Assembly (NCBI GenBank): GCA_039707655.1
Contig: CM077673.1
Span: forward strand, 5,838,001-5,902,000
Source of the DNA: Elymus sibiricus
Lineage: Eukaryota; Streptophyta; Magnoliopsida; Poales; Poaceae
Length of the DNA: 64,000 nt
Direction: 5' to 3'
Shown: piece after piece, positions 1 to 10,694 of the stretch
Layout of the letters: every line of letters starts with the position of its first letter
How positions within the stretch are numbered: position 1 is the first letter of the stretch
Made by a program: the position numbers and the translations under genes
The notes under the pieces: model-generated
The model's database searches: none
Seen by the model: only the letters and a program-made list of their open reading frames with translations
What the model was told of the DNA's origin: nothing

Positions 1-95
1 TGATCCTTCCAGGTTCCAAGACTACCAAACCACGGAAAAGCAAAACCAGACCAAAATCAAAAGAAATAGAAATGGGCAAAATCCAGGGTGTTACA
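1..95 (-). mobile_element. Possible LTR terminus of a retroelement, truncated by the window edge
   Basis: Read on the minus strand from position 95, the sequence begins TGTAACACCC, a start shared by many plant LTRs (TG...CA ends). On the plus strand this is an LTR ending in ...gggtgttaca at 95. Only the terminal 95 bases are visible, so the other LTR, the primer-binding site and the target duplication cannot be checked. An ordinary internal TGTAACACCC is an alternative. The call rests on one terminal motif. Confidence 0.35.
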
Positions 96-108
96 CATAA
101 TAGGTAGG

Positions 109-150
109 TATGGTGGCTGTTTTGATGAAAGTATATGGTGGCTGTTTTGA
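109..150 (+). repeat. 17-bp direct repeat pair
   Basis: The 17-base word tatggtggctgttttga occurs at 109-125 and again at 134-150, a 25-bp period. It lies just inside the proposed LTR end at 95. It may be a small slippage duplication; no function is evident. Confidence 0.85.
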
Positions 151-667
151 GGGAGGTAGGTTTGATGCACCGGCGAAAGTTGCGCGGTACTAGAGAGGCT
201 AGCAATGGTGGAAGGGTGAGAGTGCGTATAATCCATGGACTCAACATTAGTCATAAAGAACTCACATACTTATTGCAAAAGTCTGTTAGTTATCGAAACA
301 AAGCATTAGACGCAAGCTCCTAAGGGAGAGGTTGGTAGGAGTTAACCATCGCGCGTTCCCGACCCTCACACAAAGGTTGACAATCATTAAACAAATCATG
401 CTCCGACTTCGTTACATAACGGTTCACCATACGTGCATGCTACGGGAATCACAAACTTTAACACAAGTATTTCTTCCAATTCACAATTACTCACTAGCAT
501 GACTCTCATATTACCATCTTCATATCTCAAAACTATATGCAAGGAATCAAACTTCTCATAGTATCCAATGCACTTAATATGAAAGTTTTTATTATATCCC
601 TCTTGGATGCCCATTATATTAGGACTAAATTCATAACCTAAACCAATTACCATGCTGTTTAAAGACT

Positions 668-797
668 CTCAAAATAATATAAGTGAGGTACGAGAGTTGA
701 ATAATTTCTATAAAATAAAACACCACCGTGCTCTAAAAAGATATAAGTGAAGTATTAGAGCAACATTGCCTAGCTCAAAAGATATAAGTGAAGCACA
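668..797 (+). repeat. Three degenerate copies of a gatataagtgaag motif
   Basis: Three related blocks begin at about 668 (ctcaaaataatataagtgag), 731 (ctctaaaaagatataagtga) and 774 (ctcaaaagatataagtgaag). Each is followed by a short stretch ending in gag or tagag. Spacing is uneven (63 and 43 bp), so this is an old, decayed local duplication within the retroelement non-coding region and not a satellite. Confidence 0.75.
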
Positions 798-983
798 TAG
801 AGTATTCTAATAAATTCACGATAAATGAGTGTACCCCTCAAAAGATGTGTGCATCAAGGATTATTGTGGAAAACTAAAAAGCAAAGACTCATATCATACA
901 AGACGCTCCAAGCAAAACACATATCATGTGGTGAATAAAATTATAGCCTCAAGTAAATTTACCGATGGATTGAAGACGAAAGA

Positions 984-1007
984 GGGGATGCCTTCTGGGG
1001 CATCCCC
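984..1007. repeat. Perfect 9-bp inverted repeat (hairpin)
   Basis: GGGGATGCC at 984-992 is the exact reverse complement of GGCATCCCC at 999-1007, with a six-base loop. The right arm also belongs to the 19-bp direct repeat at 998-1016 and 1053-1071. A role as an RNA hairpin in the retroelement transcript is possible, but nothing here proves it. There is no T-run that would suggest a terminator. Confidence 0.8.
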
Positions 1008-1071
1008 AAGCTTAGGCTTTTTGGTATCCTTGAATATGGCTTGGGGTGCCTTGGGCATCCCCAAGCTTAGG
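998..1071 (+). repeat. 19-bp direct repeat, second copy in another hairpin
   Basis: The identical 19-base word gggcatccccaagcttagg is at 998-1016 and 1053-1071 (period 55). The second copy also pairs with 1040-1050: CTTGGGG (1040-1046) pairs with CCCCAAG (1059-1065), and four further pairs form if one T is bulged. The segment is thus two tandem hairpin units, the first perfect and the second slightly decayed. Confidence 0.8.
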
Positions 1072-1679
1072 ATCTTTCCACTTCTTATTCCATAGTCCAT
1101 CAAATCTTTACCCAAAACTTGAAAACTTCACAACACAAAACTCAACAGAAAACTCATGAGATCCGTTAGTATAAGAAAAATAAATCACTACTTTAGGTAC
1201 TGTTGTGAATTCATTCTTTATTTATATTGGTGTAATATATATTGTATTCCAACATCTCCATGGCTCATACCCCCCGATACAACCCATAGATACATCAAAA
1301 TAAGCAAACAACACAAAGAAAACAGAATCTGTCTAAAACAGAACAGTCTGTAGCAATCTATAGACTTCGAATAATTCTGTAACTCAAAAAATTCTGAAAC
1401 ATTAGGACAATAAGGTAAATTTGTATATAAATCTTGTGTAAAAATGTCAGATCAAAAGCACGTTCCAGTGAATTTACAAAATTCCTGGACTGAGAGCAAA
1501 AGTTTCTGTTTTTCTGCAAAATCAAATCACAAACACCGTAGACCATCCCAAAGGTCTTACTTGGCTCAAACACTAATTTAAACAAGAAAACACAATTACT
1601 ACAGAGGTAATAATGTGTGGAACACTCAAAAACAGAAGGAAAAACAAAAGTAAAAGAAATAAAATTGGGTTGCCTCCCA

Positions 1680-1690
1680 ACAAGAATGGA
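1680..1690. other. Retroelement-satellite junction
   Basis: Satellite identity begins sharply here. The left side ends gcctcccaacaag and the right side continues aatggaccaaatctgcgag, the normal start of an F monomer. The bases aag at 1682-1684 fit both sides, because monomers normally enter through taagaatgg. The breakpoint is therefore ambiguous over about 3 bases. No target-site duplication, LTR terminus or partial monomer is seen; the first monomer is full length. Confidence 0.85.
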
Positions 1691-3580
1691 CCAAATCTGC
1701 GAGTTTTGGCAAGGTCCCCGTAACCGGACCCCGGGCATCCCCAAATGTTGGGACGACCACAACAACCAAAAACAGTGAATAATAGCATAGAAAACTGGTC
1801 AGAATGGACCAAATCTGCGAGTTTTCGCGAGGTCCCCGTAAGCGGACCCCGGGGTTCCCCGAACGTTTCGATCGTCCCGAGACCCAAAATCAGTGAGTAA
1901 TAGCATAGAAAACTGGCCGGAACAGACAAAATCTGCTAGTTTTGGCGAGGTCCCTGTAACCGGTCCACGGGCTTCCCCGAATGTTCGGACGGCCACGACA
2001 ACCAAAAAAACAGTGAATAATAGCATAGAAATCTGGTCAGAATGGACAAAATCTGCGAGTTTTGGCGAGGTCCCCGTAAGCGGACCCCGGGGTTCCCCGA
2101 ACATTTGGATCGCCCCGGGGCCCATAATCAGTGAGTAATAGCATAGAAAACAGGTAAGAATTGACCAAATCTGCGAGTTTTGGCGATGTCCCCGTAACCG
2201 GTCCACGGGCTTCCCCGAACGTTCGGACGACCACGACAACCAAAAAACAGTGAATAATAGAACAGGAAACTAGTAAGAATGGACCAAATCTGCGAGTTTT
2301 GGCGAGGTCCCCGTAACCGGACCCTGGGCTTCCCCGAACGTTCGGACGACCACGACAACCAAAAAACAGTGAATAATAGAATAGAAAAGTGGTAAGAATG
2401 CCTCAATCTGCGAGTTTTGGCAAGGTCCCCGTAACCGGACCCCGGGCATCCCCAAATGTTCGGACGACGACAACAACCAAAAACAGTGAATAATAGCATA
2501 GAAAACTGGTCAGACTGGACCAAATCTGCGAGTTTTGGCGAGGTCCCCGTGAGCGGACCCCGGGGTTCCCCGAACATTTCGATCGTCTCGAGACCCAAAA
2601 TCAGTGAGTAATAGCATAGAAAACTGGCCGGAACAGACAAAATCTGCTAGTTTTGGCGAGGTCCCCGTAACCGGTCCACAGGCTTCCCCGAATGTTCGGA
2701 CGGCCACGACAACCAAAAAAACAGTGAATAATAGCATAGAAATCTGGTCAGATTGGACAAAATCTGCGAGTTTTGGCGAGGTCTCCGTAAGCGGAACCCG
2801 GGGTTCCCCGAACATTTGGATCGCCTCGGGACCCATAATCAGTGAGTAATAGCATAAAAACAGGTAAGAATGGACCAAATCTGCGAGTTTTGGCGATGTC
2901 ACCGTAACCGTTCCACGGGCTTCCCCGAACGTTCGGACGACCAAGACAACCAAAAAACAGTGAATAAAAGCACAGAAAACTAGTAAGAATGGACCAAATC
3001 TGCTAGTTTTGGCGAGGTCCCCGTAACCGGACCCCGGGCTTCCCCGAACGTTCGGACGACCACGACAACCAAAAAACAGTGAATAATAGCATAGAAAACT
3101 GGTAAGAATGGACCAAATCTGCGAGTTTTGGCAAGGTCCCCGTAACCGGACCCCGAGCATCCCCAAATGTTGGGACAACCACAACAACCAAAAACAGTGA
3201 ATAATAGCATAGAAAACTGGTCAGACTGGACCAAATCTGCGAGTTCTAGCGAGGTCCCCGTAAGCGGACCCCATGGTTCCCCGAACGTCTCGATCGTCCC
3301 AAGACCCAAAATCAGTGAGTAATAGCATAGAAAACTGGCCGGAACAGACAAAATCTGCTAGTTTTGGCGAGGTCCCGGTAACCGGTCCACGGGCTACCCC
3401 GAATGTTTGGACGGCCACGACAACCAAAAAAACAGTGAATAATAGCATAGAAATCTGGTCAGAATGGACAAAATCTGCGAGTTTTGGGGAGGTCCCCGTA
3501 AGCGAACCCCGGGGTTCCCCGAACATTTGGATCGCCCCGGGACCCATAATCAGTGAGTAATAGCATAGAAAACAGGTAAG
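1685..3580 (+). repeat. Diverged left edge of the array
   Basis: Sixteen monomers: F-A-B-C, then a D1 HOR (2159) and a D3-like HOR (2869). These carry many private changes not seen, or rarely seen, inside the array. Examples are ttttcgcgagg at 1822, cccggggcccata at 2115, aatgcctcaatc at 2397, gacgacgacaacaacc near 2465, ggaacccgggg near 2792 and gcataaaaac near 2851. A monomers at 1803 and 2514 keep ccggggtt where interior copies have ccatggtt. Several changes alter length by one base, so 2159-2868 is 710 bp without the E' deletion. Confidence 0.85.
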
Positions 3581-6500
3581 AATGGACCAAATATGCGAGT
3601 TTTGGTGATGTCACCGTAACCGGTCCACAGGCTTCCCCGAACGTTCGGACGACCAAGACAACCAAAAAACAGTGAATAATAGCACAGAAAGCTAGTAAGA
3701 ATGGACCAAATCTGCGAGTTTTGGCGAGGTCCCCGTAACCGGACCCCGGGCTTCCCCGAACGTTCGGACGACCACGACAACCAAAAAACAGTGAATAATA
3801 GCATAGAAAACCGGTAAGAATGGACCAAATCTGCGAGTTTTGGCAAGGTCCCCGTAACCGGACCCCGGGCATCCCCAAATGTTGGGACGACCACAACAAC
3901 CAAAAGCAGTGAATAATAGCATAGAAAACAAGTAAGAATGGACCAAATCTGCGAGTTTTGGCGAGGTCCCCGTAAGCGGACCCCATGGTTCCCCGAACGT
4001 TTCGATCGTGCCGAGACCGAAAATCAGTGAGTAATAGCATAGAAAACTGGCCGGAAAAGACAAAATCTGCTAGTTTTGGTGAGGTCCCGGTAACCGGTCC
4101 ACGGGCTTCCCCGAATGTTCGGACGGCCACGACAACCAAAAAAACAGTGAATAATAGCATAGAAATCTGGTCAGAATGGACAAAATCTGCTAGTTTAGGC
4201 GAGGTCCCCGTAAGCGGACCCCGGGGTTCCCCGAACATTTGGATCGCCCCGGGACCCATAATCAGAGAGTAATAGCATAGAAAACAGGTAAGAATTGACC
4301 AAATCTGCGAGTTTTGGCGATGTCCCCGTAACCGGTCCACGGGCTTCCCCGAACGTTCGGACGACCACGACAACCAAAAAACAGTGAATAATAGAACAGG
4401 AAACTAGTAAGAATGGACCAAATCTGCGAGTTTTGGTGAGGTCCCCGTAACCGGACCCTGGGCTTCCCCGAACGTTCGGACGACCACGACAACCAAAAAA
4501 CAGTGAATAATAGCATAGAAAACTGGTAAGAATGCACCAAATTTGCGAGTTTTGGCAAGGTCCCCGTAACCGGACCCCGAGCATCCCCAAATGTTGGGAC
4601 GACCACAACAACCAAAAACAGTGAATAATAGCATAGAAAACTGGTCAGACTGGACCAAATCTGCGAGTTCTGGCGAGGTCCCCGTAAGCGGACCCCATGG
4701 TTCCCCGAACGTCTCGATCGTCCCAAGACCCAAAATCAGTGAGTAATAGCATAGAAAACTGGCCGGAACAGACAAAATCTGCTAGTTTTGGCGAGGTCCC
4801 GGTAACCGGTCCACGGGCTTCCCCGAATGTTCGGACGGCCACGACAACCAAAAAAACAGTGAATAATAGCATAGAAATCTGGTCAGAATGGACAAAATCT
4901 GCGAGTTTTGGGGAGGTCCCCGTAAGCGAACCCCGGGGTTCCCCGAACATTTGGATCGCCCCGGGACCCATAACCAGTGAGTAATAGCATAGAAAACAGG
5001 TAAGAATGGACCAAATCTGCGAGTTTTGGCGATGTCACCGTAACCGGTCCACGGGCTTCCCCGAACGTTCGGACGACCAAGACAACCAAAAAACAGTGAA
5101 TAATAGCACAGAAAACTAGTAAGAATGGACCAAATCTGCGAGTTTTGGCGAGGTCCCCGTAACCGGACCCCGGGCTTCCCCGAACGTTCGGACGACCACG
5201 ACAACCAAAAAACAGTGAATAATAGCATAGAAAACTGTTAAGAATGGACCAAATCTGCGAGTTTTGGCAAGGTCCCCGTAACCGGTCCCCGAGCATCCCC
5301 AAATGTTGGGACGACCACAACAACCAAAAACAGTGAATAATAGCATAGAAAACAGGTAAGAATGGACCAAATCTGCGAGTTTTGGCGAGGTCCCCGTAAG
5401 CGGACCCCATGGTTCCCCGAACGTTTCGATCGTCCCGAGACCGAAAATCAGTGAGTAATAGCATAGAAAACTGGCCGGAAAAGACAAAATCTGCTAGTTT
5501 TGGCGAGGTCCCGGTAACCGGTCCACGGGCTTCCCCGAATGTTCGGATGGCCACGACAACCAAAAAAACAGTGAATAATAGCATAGAAATCTGGTCAGAA
5601 TGGACAAAATCTGCGAGTTTTGGCGAGGTCCCCGTAAGCGGACCCCGGGGTTCCCCAAACATTTGGATCGCCCCGGGACCAATAATCAGAGAGTAATAGC
5701 ATAGAAAACAGGTAAGAATTGACCACATCTGCGAGTTTTGGCGATGTCACCATAACCGTTCCACGGGCTTCCCCGAACGTTCGGACGACCATGACAACCA
5801 AAAAACAGTGAATAATAGAACAGGAAACTAGTAAGAATGGACCAAATCTGAGTTTTGGCGAGGTCCCCGTAACCGGACCCCGGGCTTCCCGGAACGTTCG
5901 GACGACCACGACAACCAAAAAACAGCGAATAATAGCATAGAAAACTAGTAAGAATGGACCAAATCTGCGAGTTTTGGCAAGGTCCCCGTAACCGGACCCC
6001 GGGCATCCCCAAATGTTGGGACGACCACAACAACCAAAAACAGTGAATACTAGCATAGAAAACAGGTAAGAATGTACCAAATCTGCGAGTTTTGGCGAGG
6101 TCCCCGTAAGCGGACCCCATGGTTCCCCGAACGTCTCGATCGTCCCAAGACCCAAAATCAGTGAGTAATAGCATAGAAAACTGGCCGGAACAGACAAAAT
6201 CTGCTAGTTTTGGCGAGGTCCCGGTAACCGGTCCACGGGCTTCCCCGAATGTTTGGACGGCCACGACAACCAAAAAAACAGTGAATAATAGCATAGAAAT
6301 CTGGTCAGAATGGACAAAATCTGCGAGTTTTGGGGAGGTCCCCGTAAGCGAACCCCGGGGTTCCCCGAACATTTGGATCGCCCCGGGACCCATAACCAGT
6401 GAGTAATAGCATAGAAAACAGGTAAGAATGGACCAAATCTGCGAGTTTTGGCGATGTCACCGTAACCGGTCCACGGGCTTCCCCGAACGTTCGGACGACC

Positions 6501-7848
6501 AAGACAACCAAAAAACAGTGAATAATAGCACAGAAAACTAGTAAGAATGGACCAAATCTGCGAGTTTTGGCGAGGTCCCCGTAACCGGACCCCGGGCTTC
6601 CCCGAACGTTCGGACGACCACGACAACCAAAAAACAGTGAATAATAGCATAGAAAACTGTTAAGAATGGACCAAATCTGCGAGTTTTGGCAAGGTCCCCG
6701 TAACCGGTCCCCGAGCATCCCCAAATGTTGGGACGACCACAACAACCAAAAACAGTGAATAATAGCATAGAAAACAGGTAAGAATGGACCAAATCTGCGA
6801 GTTTTGGCGAGGTCCCCGTAAGCGGACCCCATGGTTCCCCGAACGTTTCGATCGTCCCGAGACCGAAAATCAGTGAGTAATAGCATAGAAAACTGGCCGG
6901 AAAAGACAAAATCTGCTAGTTTTGGCGAGGTCCCGGTAACCGGTCCACGGGCTTCCCCGAATGTTCGGATGGCCACGACAACCAAAAAAACAGTGAATAA
7001 TAGCATAGAAATCTGGTCAGAATGGACAAAATCTGCGAGTTTTGGCGAGGTCCCCGTAAGCGGACCCCGGGGTTCCCCAAACATTTGGATCGCCCCGGGA
7101 CCAATAATCAGAGAGTAATAGCATAGAAAACAGGTAAGAATTGACCACATCTGCGAGTTTTGGCGATGTCACCATAACCGTTCCACGGGCTTCCCCGAAC
7201 GTTCGGACGACCATGACAACCAAAAAACAGTGAATAATAGAACAGGAAACTAGTAAGAATGGACCAAATCTGAGTTTTGGCGAGGTCCCCGTAACCGGAC
7301 CCCGGGCTTCCCGGAACGTTCGGACGACCACGACAACCAAAAAACAGCGAATAATAGCATAGAAAACTAGTAAGAATGGACCAAATCTGCGAGTTTTGGC
7401 AAGGTCCCCGTAACCGGACCCCGGGCATCCCCAAATGTTGGGACGACCACAACAACCAAAAACAGTGAATACTAGCATAGAAAACAGGTAAGAATGTACC
7501 AAATCTGCGAGTTTTGGCGAGGTCCCCGTAAGCGGACCCCATGGTTCCCCGAACGTCTCGATCGTCCCAAGACCCAAAATCAGTGAGTAATAGCATAGAA
7601 AACTGGCCGGAACAGACAAAATCTGCTAGTTTTGGCGAGGTCCCGGTAACCGGTCCACGGGCTTCCCCGAATGTTTGGACGGCCACGACAACCAAAAAAA
7701 CAGTGAATAATAGCATAGAAATCTGGTCAGAATGGACAAAATCTGCGAGTTTTGGGGAGGTCCCCGTAAGCGAACCCCGGGGTTCCCCGAACATTTGGAT
7801 CGCCCCGGGACCCATAATCAGTGAGTAATAGCATAGAAAACAGGTAAG
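3581..7848 (+). repeat. HOR cycle D2-D1-D3-D4-D3-D4 with a 1422-bp tandem duplication
   Basis: HORs start at 3581 (D2), 4293 (D1), 5005 (D3), 5717 (D4), 6427 (D3) and 7139 (D4). The D3-D4 pair at 5005-6426 is followed at once by a near-identical copy at 6427-7848. Both share the rare aagaatgtaccaaatc (near 6071 and 7493) and ttcccggaacg. One visible difference is cataacc (6392) against cataatc (7814). The offset is 712+710 bp because each D4 HOR holds one E'. Confidence 0.88.
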
Positions 7849-10694
7849 AATGGACCAAATATGCGAGTTTTGGTGATGTCACCGTAACCGGTCCACAGGC
7901 TTCCCCGAACGTTCGGACGACCAAGACAACCAAAAAACAGTGAATAATAGCACAGAAAGCTAGTAAGAATGGACCAAATCTGCGAGTTTTGGCGAGGTCC
8001 CCGTAACCGGACCCCGGGCTTCCCCGAACGTTCGGACGACCACGACAACCAAAAAACAGTGAATAATAGCATAGAAAACCGGTAAGAATGGACCAAATCT
8101 GCGAGTTTTGGCAAGGTCCCCGTAACCGGACCCCGGGCATCCCCAAATGTTGGGACGACCACAACAACCAAAAGCAGTGAATAATAGCATAGAAAACAAG
8201 TAAGAATGGACCAAATCTGCGAGTTTTGGCGAGGTCCCCGTAAGCGGACCCCATGGTTCCCCGAACGTTTCGATCGTCCCGAGACCGAAAATCAGTGAGT
8301 AATAGCATAGAAAACTGGCCGGAAAAGACAAAATCTGCTAGTTTTGGTGAGGTCCCGGTAACCGGTCCACGGGCTTCCCCGAATGTTCGGACGGCCACGA
8401 CAACCAAAAAAACAGTGAATAATAGCATATAAATCTGGTCAGAATGGACAAAATCTGCTAGTTTAGGCGAGGTCCCCGTAAGCGGACCCCGGGGTTCCCC
8501 GAACATTTGGATCGCCCCGGGACCCATAATCAGAGAGTAATAGCATAGAAAACAGGTAAGAATTGACCAAATCTGCGAGTTTTGGCGATGTCCCCGTAAC
8601 CGGTCCACGGGCTTCCCCGAACGTTCGGACGACCACGACAACCAAAAAACAGTGAATAATAGAACAGGAAACTAGTAAGAATGGACCAAATCTGCGAGTT
8701 TTGGTGAGGTCCCCGTAACCGGACCCTGGGCTTCCCCGAACGTTCGGACGACCACGACAACCAAAAAACAGTGAATAATAGCATAGAAAACTGGTAAGAA
8801 TGCACCAAATTTGCGAGTTTTGGCAAGGTCCCCGTAACCGGACCCCGAGCATCCCCAAATGTTGGGACGACCACAACAACCAAAAACAGTGAATAATAGC
8901 ATAGAAAACTGGTCAGACTGGACCAAATCTGCGAGTTCTGGCGAGGTCCCCGTAAGCGGACCCCATGGTTCCCCGAACGTCTCGATCGTCCCAAGACCCA
9001 AAATCAGTGAGTAATAGCATAGAAAACTGGCCGGAACAGACAAAATCTGCTAGTTTTGGCGAGGTCCCGGTAACCGGTCCACGGGCTTCCCCGAATGTTC
9101 GGACGGCCACGACAACCAAAAAAACAGTGAATAATAGCATAGAAATCTGGTCAGAATGGACAAAATCTGCGAGTTTTGGGGAGGTCCCCGTAAGCGAACC
9201 CCGGGGTTCCCCGAACATTTGGATCGCCCCGGGACCCATAACCAGTGAGTAATAGCATAGAAAACAGGTAAGAATGGACCAAATCTGCGAGTTTTGGCGA
9301 TGTCACCGTAACCGGTCCACGGGCTTCCCCGAACGTTCGGACGACCAAGACAACCAAAAAACAGTGAATAATAGCACAGAAAACTAGTAAGAATGGACCA
9401 AATCTGCGAGTTTTGGCGAGGTCCCCGTAACCGGACCCCGGGCTTCCCCGAACGTTCGGACGACCACGACAACCAAAAAACAGTGAATAATAGCATAGAA
9501 AACTGTTAAGAATGGACCAAATCTGCGAGTTTTGGCAAGGTCCCCGTAACCGGTCCCCGAGCATCCCCAAATGTTGGGACGACCACAACAACCAAAAACA
9601 GTGAATAATAGCATAGAAAACAGGTAAGAATGGACCAAATCTGCGAGTTTTGGCGAGGTCCCCGTAAGCGGACCCCATGGTTCCCCGAACGTTTCGATCG
9701 TCCCGAGACCGAAAATCAGTGAGTAATAGCATAGAAAACTGGCCGGAAAAGACAAAATCTGCTAGTTTTGGCGAGGTCCCGGTAACCGGTCCACGGGCTT
9801 CCCCGAATGTTCGGATGGCCACGACAACCAAAAAAACAGTGAATAATAGCATAGAAATCTGGTCAGAATGGACAAAATCTGCGAGTTTTGGCGAGGTCCC
9901 CGTAAGCGGACCCCGGGGTTCCCCAAACATTTGGATCGCCCCGGGACCAATAATCAGAGAGTAATAGCATAGAAAACAGGTAAGAATTGACCACATCTGC
10001 GAGTTTTGGCGATGTCACCATAACCGTTCCACGGGCTTCCCCGAACGTTCGGACGACCATGACAACCAAAAAACAGTGAATAATAGAACAGGAAACTAGT
10101 AAGAATGGACCAAATCTGAGTTTTGGCGAGGTCCCCGTAACCGGACCCCGGGCTTCCCGGAACGTTCGGACGACCACGACAACCAAAAAACAGCGAATAA
10201 TAGCATAGAAAACTAGTAAGAATGGACCAAATCTGCGTGTTTTGGCAAGGTCCCCGTAACCGGACCCCGGGCATCCCCAAATGTTGGGACGACCACAACA
10301 ACCAAAAACAGTGAATACTAGCATAGAAAACAGGTAAGAATGGACCAAATCTGCGAGTTTTGGCGAGGTCCCCGTAAGCGGACCCCATGGTTCCCCGAAC
10401 GTCTCGATCGTCCCAAGACCCAAAATCAGTGAGTAATAGCATAGAAAACTGGCCGGAACAGACAAAATCTGCTAGTTTTGGCGAGGTCCCGGTAACCGGT
10501 CCACGGGCTTCCCCGAATGTTTGGACGGCCACGACAACCAAAAAAACAGTGAATAATAGCATAGAAATCTGGTCAGAATGGACAAAATCTGCGAGTTTTG
10601 GGGAGGTCCCCGTAAGCGAACCCCGGGGTTCCCCGAACATTTGGATCGCCCCGGGACCCATAATCAGTGAGTAATAGCATAGAAAACAGGTAAG
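7849..10694 (+). repeat. HOR cycle D2-D1-D3-D4 (2846 bp)
   Basis: HORs start at 7849, 8561, 9273 and 9985. The left half is a close copy of 3581-5716 at an offset of 4268 bp. The right half is a third copy of the D3-D4 pair that is duplicated at 5005-7848. A private base change gives ctgcgtg at about 10235. Confidence 0.88.

Larger units (their letters stand above)
96..1684. mobile_element. Fragment of a Triticeae LTR retrotransposon, non-coding part
   Basis: I recognise this stretch, from memory and not from a search, as close to a high-copy non-coding segment found around Triticeae LTR retrotransposons, probably of the Gypsy group. Landmarks are the AT-rich block with repeated gatataagtgaag motifs (668-797), the paired gggcatccccaagcttagg motifs (998-1071), the stretch around 1120-1250 and the closing attgggttgcctcccaac (1664-1681). 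No integrase, reverse transcriptase, protease or gag-like reading frame is present. The short open frames have no recognisable domains. The element stops abruptly where the satellite begins, so its right side is missing. I cannot assign a named family or orientation with certainty. Confidence 0.7.

Noticed and set aside
396..653. 85-codon minus-strand frame in the left flank
   Set aside because: Lies in a non-coding high-copy retroelement segment; no conserved retroelement protein motif.
1631..1668. A-rich tract as a polypurine tract before a 3' LTR
   Set aside because: It contains several pyrimidines and is followed by attgggttgcctccc, not by a TG-starting LTR, so there is no support.
1358..1765. 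135-codon minus-strand frame crossing the retroelement-satellite junction
   Set aside because: Part satellite and part AT-rich retroelement non-coding sequence; no recognisable protein.
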